This document shows, piece by piece, positions 1 through 6,700 of a stretch of 12,901 nt of DNA. The DNA is taken from NCBI GenBank assembly GCA_036554605.1, contig DATBMY010000353.1:1-12901 (forward strand). The letters are read 5' to 3'. The notes below the pieces were generated by a model. It did not search any database. It saw nothing but the letters and a program-made list of their open reading frames with translations, and was not told the DNA's origin. Source of the DNA: DATBMY01 sp036554605. GTDB taxonomy: Bacteria; Acidobacteriota; Blastocatellia; UBA7656. Positions within the stretch are counted from its first letter, which is position 1. Each line of letters opens with the position of its first letter. The position numbers and the translations under genes are program-made.

Positions 1-2
1 CG

Positions 3-218
3 AACATCCTATCGACGGCGCTTATAATCGCGTTGATGACGGCGGGATACTTCTTTATTTTCATCATCACCCCGCGCGACATTAACTGGCACCTTGAATC
101 TACGCTTCACCGGCTCTTCATTCAATTATTCCCATCCTTCATATTCTTATTCTTCATGCTGGCGCGCACGCCCGAGCAAGCACGCACGGGAAGACTTAAT
201 CCTGAAGGCACGCTATAG
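3..218 (+). CDS. C-terminal fragment of a polytopic membrane protein, possibly glycosyltransferase-39-like
   Basis: The frame is open from the first complete codon in the window to a TAG stop at 216-218, so this is the last 71 residues of a gene that begins outside. Two hydrophobic stretches are visible: residues about 5-22 (ending GYFFIFIITP) and about 45-55 (FPSFIFLFFML). They are separated by the segment TPRDINWHLESTLHRL and followed by a short polar tail of about 17 residues. From memory, a 'TP-D-WHL-TS-RL-QL-P' pattern just before the last membrane helix is typical of the C-terminus of bacterial dolichyl-mannosyltransferase-like (GT39) membrane proteins, which use lipid-linked sugars. 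That family call is an inference from one short motif; the membrane-protein call is stronger. The gene converges on the NHL-repeat gene, with a palindromic element and terminator between them. Confidence 0.6.
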   Translation, partial: NILSTALIIALMTAGYFFIFIITPRDINWHLESTLHRLFIQLFPSFIFLFFMLARTPEQARTGRLNPEGTL

Positions 219-257
219 TGGCTTGCAGATGAATGCGACCCGAAAAGGTAAGAACGG

Positions 258-320
258 GTTTGGAGTGCGGCCCCTTGACGCCGCTTCAAAAAGCTCCGAG
301 CGTGTCGGAGCACTCCAAAC
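258..320. repeat. 63-bp palindromic element able to fold as a three-way junction
   Basis: The ends are perfect inverted repeats: GTTTGGAGT (258-266) and ACTCCAAAC (312-320). Inside lie two further hairpins: GCGGC (267-271) with GCCGC (280-284), and GCTCCGA (293-299) with TCGGAGC (305-311). Together they fill almost the whole element, so either strand could fold into an outer stem carrying two arms. The element sits exactly between two convergent genes. The form resembles short intergenic palindromic repeats that I recall from Acidobacteria, but only one copy is present in this window, so repetitiveness is inferred. Confidence 0.55.
288..311 (-). terminator. Intrinsic terminator of the NHL-repeat gene
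   Basis: On the minus strand a 7-bp stem (GCTCCGA/TCGGAGC, 5-nt loop) is followed at once by TTTTT (complement of 288-292). It begins about 30 nt after the minus-strand stop codon at 341-343. It forms one arm of the larger palindrome at 258-320, and the outer stem could also slow transcription arriving from the plus-strand gene. Confidence 0.7.
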
Positions 321-340
321 AGGCATCCGTTGCATCTCTT

Positions 341-1699
341 TCACCTTTGAACCGGCGCGTACTTGATCACCTTATGTTTGTTGCGATGGCAGGCGAAGAT
401 CTCGCCCTGATCGTTTAAAGCTATGCCGAAGACTACTTCTCGGCCGCCGAAAGAGTCGAGGTAACGGCCGTCGCCGTCAAATACCTGTATCGAGCGGCCG
501 GCGTCCCCCACGTAAATCCGCCCTTGCCCGTCGACCAGAATCGAGCGCGGAGAGCTGAGCTGTCCCGGCTTGTCGCCACGGCCTCCGAACCTGTTTATAA
601 ATCGACCGTCAGGCGCGAACTTGAATACGGAATACTCGAACAGGCTCAAAGCGTACATGTTTCCTGTTCCGTCTACCGCCACGCGTTCGAAAGAAACGGG
701 CTCGCCGAGCTTTTCGCGTGTATTCACAACCGTCTTGACGCGCCCGTCGGGGCTGATCCGGATTATGTCGTCGCTGCCGCCTATCGCGTAAAGACTGCCG
801 TCGAGGGCGACTGCTATGTCCGAATAAGCCTCTCTTATACTGCCGTTCAGGTTGGGCACTTCGCCGAGCAAGTTGCCGGTCGCGCCGTCATAGCGAAAGG
901 TCTTGCTCGGATGAATCGCGTAAACGATCCCCTTGCGATCGGCCACCAGATTGAGCAGCACCGCTTTCGGCTCGCTCATCCACTGGGTTAGAAAGCGGCC
1001 CTGCGCATCGAATACCTGTATGCGCCCGCCCGAGTATTCTCCGACGTATATGCGCCCCTCGGGATCCACGGCCACGCTGCGCGCGTCCTTGAATTGCCCC
1101 GCCCCTATGCCTTCGCTGCCGAACTCAAGCGCAACGGCGGCAAAAGACGGCTCGGGAGCAGCCGGGGTGACTGGCGTCGCCGGGCGTACCGGCACAGGCG
1201 TTTTCGCGCTCGCCTGCTGTGGGGCGAGCGACGGCGGGGCGCTTCTGGAGGCAAGGTAGGCTGAGATTATTCCCGCGAGTATGAATAAGCCGGCCGCTAT
1301 CCAGATAGAGGTCTTGACCCATTTCGGAAAAGCGACTCTCAAATGGGTCGCGCCCGCGGGATGGGAAAGATTAAATGAAAAGCTTTCACCCTGAGATGTC
1401 GCGGCCGCTGTAACCGGCTCGCCGCGCTCGATCTTTTCGACGGCCTCTTTCGCCTCTTTGAGCCCGACCCCGTAAACTTCGCGATACATCTTTATGGCGG
1501 CAATCTTTTGTCCCGCCGCGACGAGGCGCGCGACCTCGGCCAGCTTCAAAGATTGATCGAGGATCGAGCCGAGCGATCCGCCCGCCGGGTCCGTGCGGCC
1601 CGGCATCAAAACGGTGTTGCCGCAGTAGGGGCACTCGACGGAGTTAACAAAATGAGCGAGCGGCGCGGCGCAGCTTGGGCATTTGAGCGGACTCGGCAT
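341..1699 (-). CDS. Zinc-ribbon / L7-L12-like / transmembrane / NHL-repeat protein
   Basis: A 452-residue protein with four visible parts. Residues 7-26 hold a zinc ribbon (CPSC, then 12 residues, then CPYC). Residues about 64-93 (AAIKMYREVYGVGLKEAKEAVE) match the helical signature of the ribosomal L7/L12 C-terminal domain. One membrane helix lies at about 129-150, followed by a Pro/Ala-rich linker at 151-186. Residues about 190-452 form NHL/beta-propeller repeats, recurring as 'SVAVDPEGRIYVG..GRIQVFDAQGRFL'. The likely topology is a cytoplasmic zinc ribbon and L7/L12-like part with an extracytoplasmic propeller, which usually binds proteins or other ligands. The ATG is preceded by GAGG (complement of 1707-1710) seven bases upstream. 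The leader holds an inverted repeat (GAGTTCG 1726-1732, CGAACTC 1773-1779) of unknown role. The gene follows ftsH but is separated from it by a terminator, so it is probably transcribed alone. Function is unknown; sensing or scaffolding at the membrane is inference. Confidence 0.85.
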   Translation of the reverse strand: MPSPLKCPSCAAPLAHFVNSVECPYCGNTVLMPGRTDPAGGSLGSILDQSLKLAEVARLVAAGQKIAAIKMYREVYGVGLKEAKEAVEKIERGEPVTAAATSQGESFSFNLSHPAGATHLRVAFPKWVKTSIWIAAGLFILAGIISAYLASRSAPPSLAPQQASAKTPVPVRPATPVTPAAPEPSFAAVALEFGSEGIGAGQFKDARSVAVDPEGRIYVGEYSGGRIQVFDAQGRFLTQWMSEPKAVLLNLVADRKGIVYAIHPSKTFRYDGATGNLLGEVPNLNGSIREAYSDIAVALDGSLYAIGGSDDIIRISPDGRVKTVVNTREKLGEPVSFERVAVDGTGNMYALSLFEYSVFKFAPDGRFINRFGGRGDKPGQLSSPRSILVDGQGRIYVGDAGRSIQVFDGDGRYLDSFGGREVVFGIALNDQGEIFACHRNKHKVIKYAPVQR

Positions 1700-1817
1700 C
1701 GATCAACCTCGTGACAAAATGGTTTGAGTTCGAGCTTCAGATTGCTGCGCGCTCGCTATGCACGCTAAAGCACGAACTCTAAACAGAGAAGCACTCGGTA
1801 GTGATTTGAGGGGCGAT

Positions 1818-1859
1818 AAAAAGAGAGGCAGCGGAGAGGTCAGGGCCTGCCCGCTGCCT
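1818..1859 (-). terminator. Intrinsic terminator of ftsH
   Basis: On the minus strand a 9-bp perfect stem, AGGCAGCGG/CCGCTGCCT (1826-1834 with 1851-1859), with a 16-nt loop is followed by CTCTTTTT. It starts about 24 bp after the ftsH stop codon and separates ftsH from the NHL-repeat gene. Confidence 0.75.
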
Positions 1860-1882
1860 GCTTCTGGTCTGCCTAGATCTTT

Positions 1883-3790
1883 TTACGCCCGAGCGTCGCC
1901 GGGGACCGGCGGCAGAATCGGGTTGAGCACTGAAGGCTTCGACTCGATCTTCGGCTTATCCTCGCGCGCCGGCTTCGGCTCATCGTCGTCAAGCGGGAGC
2001 CCCGCGATCAGGCGGCGTATCTGCACCGAGTCGAGCGATTCGCGCTCAAGCAGCGCCTCCGCGAGCCTTATCATCGCGTCCTTGTTTTCAAGGATGATCT
2101 GCTTGGCGCGGCTGAACTGCTCGGTCACTATGCGATTGACTTCCTGGTCGATCTTGATCGCCGTGTCCTCGCTGTAGTCCTGGTGCTGCGCGATCTCGCG
2201 GCCGAGGAATATCTGCTCTTCCTTTTTGCCGAAGGTGATCGGCCCGAGGCTCGACATCCCAAACTCGCAGACCATGCGGCGGGCAAGCTCGGTCGCCTTC
2301 TCTATATCGTTGGACGCGCCGGTCGTCATATGATTCAGGAAGACCTCTTCCGCGATGCGGCCGCCCATCATTATAGAAATCTGGCCTTCGAGATAATCCT
2401 TCGTGTGCGAATAGCGGTCGGCTTCCGGCAGCTGCATCGTCACGCCGAGCGCCATGCCGCGCGGGATGATCGATACCTTGTGGATCGGGTCCGCGTTCGG
2501 CACCTTGATACCCACGAGCGTGTGGCCCGCTTCGTGATAAGCGGTGTTGCGCTTCTCTTCGTTCGACATGACGATAGAGCGGCGCTCCGATCCCATCAGC
2601 ACCTTGTCCTTGGCCCACTCGAAATCGAGCATGGTCACGACCTTGCGATTGTAGCGCGCGGCGTTGAGCGCGGCCTCGTTTACGAGGTTCGCCAGATCAG
2701 CGCCAGTAAATCCGGGCGTGCCACGGGCGATCACGTTGATGTCGACATCGTCGCTCAGAGGTATCTTCCGCGTGTGGACCTGGAGGATGCCCTCGCGCCC
2801 CTTCACGTCGGGCCGGTTGACGACCACGCGGCGGTCGAAACGACCGGGCCTGAGTAGCGCCGGGTCGAGCACGTCGGGCCGGTTCGTCGAAGCTATCAAA
2901 ATAACGCCGTCGTTCGATTCGAACCCGTCCATCTCGACGAGAAGTTGATTAAGCGTCTGCTCGCGCTCATCGTGGCCGCCGCCAAGACCCGCGCCCCGAT
3001 GGCGTCCCACGGCGTCGATCTCGTCAATGAAGATTATGCACGGCGCATTCTTCTTTCCCTGCTCGAACAGGTCGCGAACCCGCGAAGCGCCCACGCCCAC
3101 GAACATCTCGACGAAATCAGATCCGGAGATCGAGAAGAAGGGCACGTTGGCCTCGCCCGCGATTGCGCGCGCGAGCAGAGTCTTGCCGGTGCCCGGAGGG
3201 CCCATCATCAGCACGCCTTTAGGTATTCGCCCCCCAAGCTTTTGAAACTTCTGCGGCTCTTTAAGAAACTCTATGATCTCTTGCAGCTCTTCCTTGGCTT
3301 CCTCGACGCCTGCCACGTCCTTGAAGGTGACGCGCTTCTGTTGATTGCTCAGAAGCTTTGCGCGCGACTTGCCGAACGACAGCGCCTTGTTGCCGCCCGA
3401 CTGCATCTGCCTCATCATGAATATCCACAATCCGATGAAGACAAGCAGCGGAGCATAACTTATAAGACCGAAAAGCCACTGGCTCGAAGTCCCGCTCTTG
3501 AGCGAGATCTCGACGCCTCCCTTCTCCATCTTCTCCGTTATGCGATCTTCGGTTTCGGGGTTGGCTATGTCGGTCCTGAAGTGCTCGCCGTTGATTAGCT
3601 CTCCCGTCACCTCCTGCTGGTGAACAATGGTCGCTTTGCGGACCTGTTTGTTGTCAATCTTCTCTACAAGCTGGGTGTAATTGAGCGGAGTCTCTTTCGC
3701 GCCGGTCCTTCCAGAAAAGACCTGATAAAGCAGAAACGCGCCGCCTATAATCAGAACCCAGAAAACTATCTGTCTTACGGTCGAGTTCAC
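1883..3790 (-). CDS. ftsH: ATP-dependent zinc metalloprotease FtsH
   Basis: Membrane-bound AAA+ protease that unfolds and degrades misfolded membrane proteins and short-lived regulators, normally as a hexamer facing the cytoplasm. The 635-residue length is normal for the family. Visible in order: membrane helix 1 (about 7-25), an extracytoplasmic FtsH-extracellular segment (about 30-103), membrane helix 2 (about 105-126), Walker A GPPGTGKT (197-204), Walker B IIFIDE (252-257), second region of homology ending RPGRFDR (314-320), zinc site HEAGH (419-423) and the third zinc ligand Asp495 in GASNDIEKAT. The last 35 residues are Pro/Lys/Asp-rich and probably disordered. The start is GTG at 3788-3790, chosen because GGAGG (complement of 3797-3801) lies six bases upstream and the N-terminus fits the family. 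tilS lies 201 bp upstream on the same strand, the common tilS-ftsH order. All catalytic residues are present. Confidence 0.98.
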   Translation of the reverse strand: MNSTVRQIVFWVLIIGGAFLLYQVFSGRTGAKETPLNYTQLVEKIDNKQVRKATIVHQQEVTGELINGEHFRTDIANPETEDRITEKMEKGGVEISLKSGTSSQWLFGLISYAPLLVFIGLWIFMMRQMQSGGNKALSFGKSRAKLLSNQQKRVTFKDVAGVEEAKEELQEIIEFLKEPQKFQKLGGRIPKGVLMMGPPGTGKTLLARAIAGEANVPFFSISGSDFVEMFVGVGASRVRDLFEQGKKNAPCIIFIDEIDAVGRHRGAGLGGGHDEREQTLNQLLVEMDGFESNDGVILIASTNRPDVLDPALLRPGRFDRRVVVNRPDVKGREGILQVHTRKIPLSDDVDINVIARGTPGFTGADLANLVNEAALNAARYNRKVVTMLDFEWAKDKVLMGSERRSIVMSNEEKRNTAYHEAGHTLVGIKVPNADPIHKVSIIPRGMALGVTMQLPEADRYSHTKDYLEGQISIMMGGRIAEEVFLNHMTTGASNDIEKATELARRMVCEFGMSSLGPITFGKKEEQIFLGREIAQHQDYSEDTAIKIDQEVNRIVTEQFSRAKQIILENKDAMIRLAEALLERESLDSVQIRRLIAGLPLDDDEPKPAREDKPKIESKPSVLNPILPPVPGDARA

Positions 3791-3816
3791 CTGATACCTC
3801 CAATGAAAAGGAGCGC

Positions 3817-3864
3817 TATTGCGCCTCGATAAAATATTAACTTACATGTATTTGATGCGCAATA
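3817..3864. promoter_or_regulatory. Operator-like inverted repeat upstream of ftsH
   Basis: TATTGCGC (3817-3824) and its exact complement GCGCAATA (3857-3864) are separated by 32 bp and flank the candidate ftsH promoter. A third, direct, partial copy TATTGCG lies at 3882-3888. The distal half-site overlaps the proposed -35 box and the proximal half-site lies just past the expected transcription start. This geometry would suit a repressor or DNA looping. It is not the CIRCE/HrcA heat-shock operator. The regulatory meaning is inference. Confidence 0.35.
3834..3862 (-). promoter_or_regulatory. ftsH: Candidate sigma70-type promoter of ftsH
   Basis: On the minus strand TTGCGC (complement of 3857-3862), a 17-bp spacer and TAATAT (complement of 3834-3839) lie in an AT-rich pocket about 45 bp before the ftsH start codon. 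The -35 box is a poor match (3 of 6) and the -10 box is moderate (4 of 6). Confidence 0.35.
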
Positions 3865-3991
3865 TGCGTGATCCGAAGCCGTATTGCGGATTTGTTGTGA
3901 AATCATGATTCATCCACCCGGCTCGACGGCCGCCGTCCGGGACGGGGATAAGCAAACGCAAGAGGCTTTGCCATCCGTGCTCCCGAAGCGG

Positions 3992-5554
3992 TTAAATGAA
4001 TGACGCGCGCAAGATGGCAAGGCCACGAGCCCGCCCGCGCGCGGCGAAGTTCAAGGATGGGGGCAGACCGGGCGACCATACGTACAGACCGTCAGGGGTG
4101 GCGACTACTGGCCAGGCGGAACGACGGCTGGACGGAATTTTATGGTCAATCATCAAGTTTTTCAACTTTTTTGTTTTTGACTGCCCCACGACCTCGGCGC
4201 GCTCGCCCCGCCGCCGCGGCCTGATCGTCAACCGTTCGGGCAAAGCCGAGTCGTCGAGCGCCACCATCATCCAATCCCGACCCGTGCGCTCTCGCTCGCG
4301 CCGGGCCTCGCCCAGGATCTCTTCAAACTTCTCGCCAGGCACGCCTCTGCTGAGAATTATTTCAATCCCGCCCGCACGTACGCAACCGCCGTCTCTGCCT
4401 ATCTCAATCTCATAAGCAACAGAGTCCGGCTCGCGCCGAACGCCAAATACTACAGATTCGAATTCGCGCCAGACCTCCGCCCCGCCCGGGAGCGGCAGCC
4501 GGTTGCCGCTCCGACCTTTCATTATTAACTCTTCGATGGCGATGACGTGAGACGCGGCGATCTCGTTGCCGGCTTTGCGCGCGCCTTCGATTATCATTCG
4601 CCGTCTCAGCCCTTCCGGCTGATCGACAAAGCAGGCAATCCTATACGTATGCTCACTCTCTCTCGCCTGATCGAGCAGCGAGCAGGTCACCCGCGCCAGC
4701 GCGTCCTGGTCGGCGGCTACGGCTTCGGCCGCGCGCGCGATTGACTCTACGACGCGCGGATTTATCGCGCGCAGGGCCGGCAGCACCTCGCGCCGCACGC
4801 GGTTGCGCGTATAATCCGCCGTGATGTTCGTAGGATCAATGCGAAATTCAAGGCCGCGCTCCCGGCAGTACTCTTCAACCTCTTCGCGCGTGATCGCAAG
4901 CAAGGGCCGGATGAGCAGGGGCCAGGGGTCAGGGTTCGGGGGCCGGGGATCAGGGCTTGTAGGTGAGATAGAGTCTGGATCTTGAAATAGTATATTTGAG
5001 ATATGAGAACCCCGACCCCCGACCCCCGACCCCTGGCCCCTGGCCCCTGGCCCCCGATCCCCGGCCACTGATCGTACCGGCCGCATCGCGGCAAGTCCGC
5101 GAAGACCGGCTCCCCGCGCCAGCCGCATAAGAAATGTCTCGGCCTGATCGCTCATCGTGTGACCGACCGCGATGTGCTTGCACCCGCTCTGGCGGGCCGC
5201 ATCTAGCAAAAAAAGGTAGCGGACTTCCCGCGCCGTTTCTTCTATTCCGCGCCGAAGATTTCCGGCCTCGGCCCGAACGTCGGCCGCGCCGATGATCGAT
5301 TGCAGACGGTACCCGCGGGCAAGCTGGCGGACGAATTCGGCGTCTTCGGCCGATTCAGCCCCACGCAGCCCGTGATCAAGATGGGCAACAACGATGCGGT
5401 TAACTGCCAACCGCATCAGCATATCGAGCAAGGCCACTGAATCAGGGCCGCCCGACACGGCGACCAGAATGGCGCGAGCGCCCTCGAGCATCGAATGGCG
5501 CTCTATAAAAGCCCGTACTTTTTCAAAGGATTTGCTCACTTCTGTCGAAAGCAT
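3992..5554 (-). CDS. tilS: tRNA(Ile)-lysidine synthase TilS carrying an in-frame repeat insertion
   Basis: Essential cytoplasmic enzyme that uses ATP and lysine to convert C34 of tRNA-Ile(CAU) to lysidine, so that the tRNA reads AUA and is charged with isoleucine. Residue numbers here run from ATG 5552-5554 (520 residues). The PP-loop SGGPDS is at 34-39, LDHGLRG at 59-65, AVGHTMSDQAET at 129-140 and RGAGLRGLAAMRP at 147-159. The N-terminal domain resumes at LIRPLL (214-219). The C-terminal TilS domain spans about 441-495 (LTIRPRRRGE, then TKKLKNLMIDHKIP). Residues about 164-213 are not TilS-like: a Gly/Arg-rich half and a Pro/Asp-rich half encoded by repeat copy A. Without them the length is about 470, normal for the family. 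An upstream TTG at 5576-5578 would add eight residues but abuts the preceding terminator; neither start has a clear Shine-Dalgarno site. All recognisable motifs are intact, so I expect a working enzyme. Confidence 0.93.
   Translation of the reverse strand: MLSTEVSKSFEKVRAFIERHSMLEGARAILVAVSGGPDSVALLDMLMRLAVNRIVVAHLDHGLRGAESAEDAEFVRQLARGYRLQSIIGAADVRAEAGNLRRGIEETAREVRYLFLLDAARQSGCKHIAVGHTMSDQAETFLMRLARGAGLRGLAAMRPVRSVAGDRGPGARGQGSGVGGRGSHISNILFQDPDSISPTSPDPRPPNPDPWPLLIRPLLAITREEVEEYCRERGLEFRIDPTNITADYTRNRVRREVLPALRAINPRVVESIARAAEAVAADQDALARVTCSLLDQARESEHTYRIACFVDQPEGLRRRMIIEGARKAGNEIAASHVIAIEELIMKGRSGNRLPLPGGAEVWREFESVVFGVRREPDSVAYEIEIGRDGGCVRAGGIEIILSRGVPGEKFEEILGEARRERERTGRDWMMVALDDSALPERLTIRPRRRGERAEVVGQSKTKKLKNLMIDHKIPSSRRSAWPVVATPDGLYVWSPGLPPSLNFAARGRARGLAILRASFI
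4915..5066 (-). repeat. Dispersed G-rich/C-rich palindromic repeat, copy A, inside tilS
   Basis: Read on the minus strand, the element is a G-rich arm (complement of 5010-5066, runs of GGGG spaced by two or three bases), an AT-richer core of about 50 bp, and a C-rich arm (complement of 4915-4955, with CCCTGACCCCTGGCCCC). The arms are imperfect reverse complements. The core begins GGTTCTCATATCTCA and ends CTATCTCACCTACAAGCCC. Copy B at 12417-12515 has matching core ends and arms but lacks about 20 bp of the middle. The element is about 150 bp, a multiple of three in effect, and stop-free in the tilS frame. Exact boundaries are uncertain by a few bases because the host sequence before insertion is unknown. 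Confidence 0.85.
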
Positions 5555-5583
5555 CGCATGACGGGAGCCCGACCGCAATTCAG

Positions 5584-5619
5584 AAAAAAAGATGAGCGCA
5601 TATAATTGCGCTCATCTTT
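5584..5619 (-). terminator. Strong intrinsic terminator of the M15 peptidase gene
   Basis: A perfect 13-bp stem AAAGATGAGCGCA (5588-5600) / TGCGCTCATCTTT (5607-5619) with a 6-nt loop is followed on the minus strand by seven T residues (complement of 5584-5590). It lies 28 bp after the M15 stop codon and ends only a few bases before the possible TTG start of tilS, so it also occupies the tilS leader. Confidence 0.88.
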
Positions 5620-5647
5620 CAAGTTTTATATTTGTCTGTCCCTAATC

Positions 5648-6601
5648 TTATCTTACGCCGACGTACTCCCAGTGCCACGGCTCATAAAAGTATGGCCGGA
5701 AGCCGAACCTGTGAGCGTTCTTCGCCAGCCAGCGATAGACCTTTGTCTGAGTCTGTATGCGGCGATTGTCGTCTTTTGTGCTGACCGGCTCGCCGCCTAC
5801 GTATATGTCGAGCGCGCGACCGGTAAAATGCGGGCTGTTGACCGCAAGCCCGGCCCGCCCGCTATTGGGCGATTGCGCCCTCAGCCGCTCCTGGTGCTCG
5901 CGCGAACGGTGCGCCGAGATGATCTTCAGGAACTTTTCATCCGAGGCAAGCGCGCCGTCGCGGTCCAGGCGCAGGCCCAGCGAAGCATCCGCCGCCGCCG
6001 CCGCCACCATGCGCTTGTAAGCCGCGTAAGTCTCGCGCTCTACCTTGCGCAACTGCTCGGCCCGCGACGGGTCGAAACATTCGGAAGGAGGGATCGTCAT
6101 AAGCTGGTCCGGCGACGGGTATATGCGACCCTTCATCCTGTTGCCCTGCCATGTCGCGATCATCTTCGACCAAGTATAATCGTCGAGCACGCCGCTCGGC
6201 TCTATTCCCTTCGACTTCTGCCATTCATAGAGCTTCAGCGCGAACTCGCCCGTCGCGCCATCGCCGTCCGTATCGATCATCGAAGCAATCAGCGGCGTAT
6301 AAAGCTGCCAGCCGCGTTGAGACTTGCCTCCAAAGAACCAGCTCATATCCGACTGTAGCGCCGAGTTGCGCCCGGCCGCCGTGCCGAACCGCGAAAGCGC
6401 GGCGCTCGAAGGCTTTGCCGCGGCCGGAGCCGAAAGCCTCTCAAGTCGGCTATCGGCCGTCACGCTCCCGGCTTCCGCGGTTGCGACGGCCGATTTAACT
6501 CGTCCATTCTGGCCGGCTACCCCGGAGCGATAGCCGAATATCAATATCGCGGAGCCAAGTATGACGGCCAGTGCTAAGAATATCCCCTTGCTCGATTTCA
6601 T
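5648..6601 (-). CDS. Membrane-anchored M15 (VanY/D-Ala-D-Ala carboxypeptidase-like) peptidase
   Basis: A 317-residue protein counted from ATG 6599-6601. An N-terminal membrane helix or signal anchor lies at about 5-24. A low-complexity Ala/Ser linker follows, then a peptidoglycan-binding-like segment at about 98-153 (ALKLYEWQKSKGIEPSGVLD, then TW). The C-terminal catalytic domain carries the M15 zinc signature: SPHFTGRALD (His258, Asp265) and EPWHWEY (His310, with Glu307 as possible general base). Family members are zinc peptidases that trim D-Ala or cleave peptide stems in the cell wall; the anchor places this one in the periplasm or on the outer face of the membrane. An upstream TTG at 6656-6658 would spoil the signal and lacks a ribosome site, so the ATG is preferred. 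The gene ends in a strong terminator and follows the DUF2071-like gene by 99 bp. Substrate is not determinable from sequence. Confidence 0.87.
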   Translation of the reverse strand: MKSSKGIFLALAVILGSAILIFGYRSGVAGQNGRVKSAVATAEAGSVTADSRLERLSAPAAAKPSSAALSRFGTAAGRNSALQSDMSWFFGGKSQRGWQLYTPLIASMIDTDGDGATGEFALKLYEWQKSKGIEPSGVLDDYTWSKMIATWQGNRMKGRIYPSPDQLMTIPPSECFDPSRAEQLRKVERETYAAYKRMVAAAAADASLGLRLDRDGALASDEKFLKIISAHRSREHQERLRAQSPNSGRAGLAVNSPHFTGRALDIYVGGEPVSTKDDNRRIQTQTKVYRWLAKNAHRFGFRPYFYEPWHWEYVGVR

Positions 6602-6607
6602 CAGTTC

Positions 6608-6613
6608 CCTCCC
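6608..6613 (-). promoter_or_regulatory. Ribosome binding site deciding the M15 peptidase start
   Basis: On the minus strand GGGAGG lies six bases before ATG 6599-6601. It supports this start over the TTG 19 codons upstream, which has no such site. Confidence 0.8.
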
Positions 6614-6700
6614 CTGAATCGCGGCGTGAATAAATAGTATCGCAGTCAAAGATGGCAACTCAATACATGCGCCGGATCACAATAAAAACGAAACAAAACA

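Noticed and set aside
2183..3598. Long plus-strand frames opposite ftsH (2183-2857 and 2945-3598)
   Set aside because: They mirror the codon pattern of ftsH and show no family signature or start signals.
3917..3941. GC-rich hairpin after tilS as an intrinsic terminator
   Set aside because: The stem is interrupted by a bulge and there is no T-tract on the minus strand; support is too weak to call.
4915..5066. CRISPR or tandem-repeat array in tilS
   Set aside because: The G-runs are short imperfect units with 2-3 base gaps, not regular repeats with unique spacers; the unit is an inverted-arm element with a second dispersed copy.
6602..6700. Promoter for the M15 gene (TTGAGT, 18 bp, TACTAT on the minus strand)
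   Set aside because: Both boxes are moderate matches in an AT-rich gap; possible, but not better than chance without mapping data.
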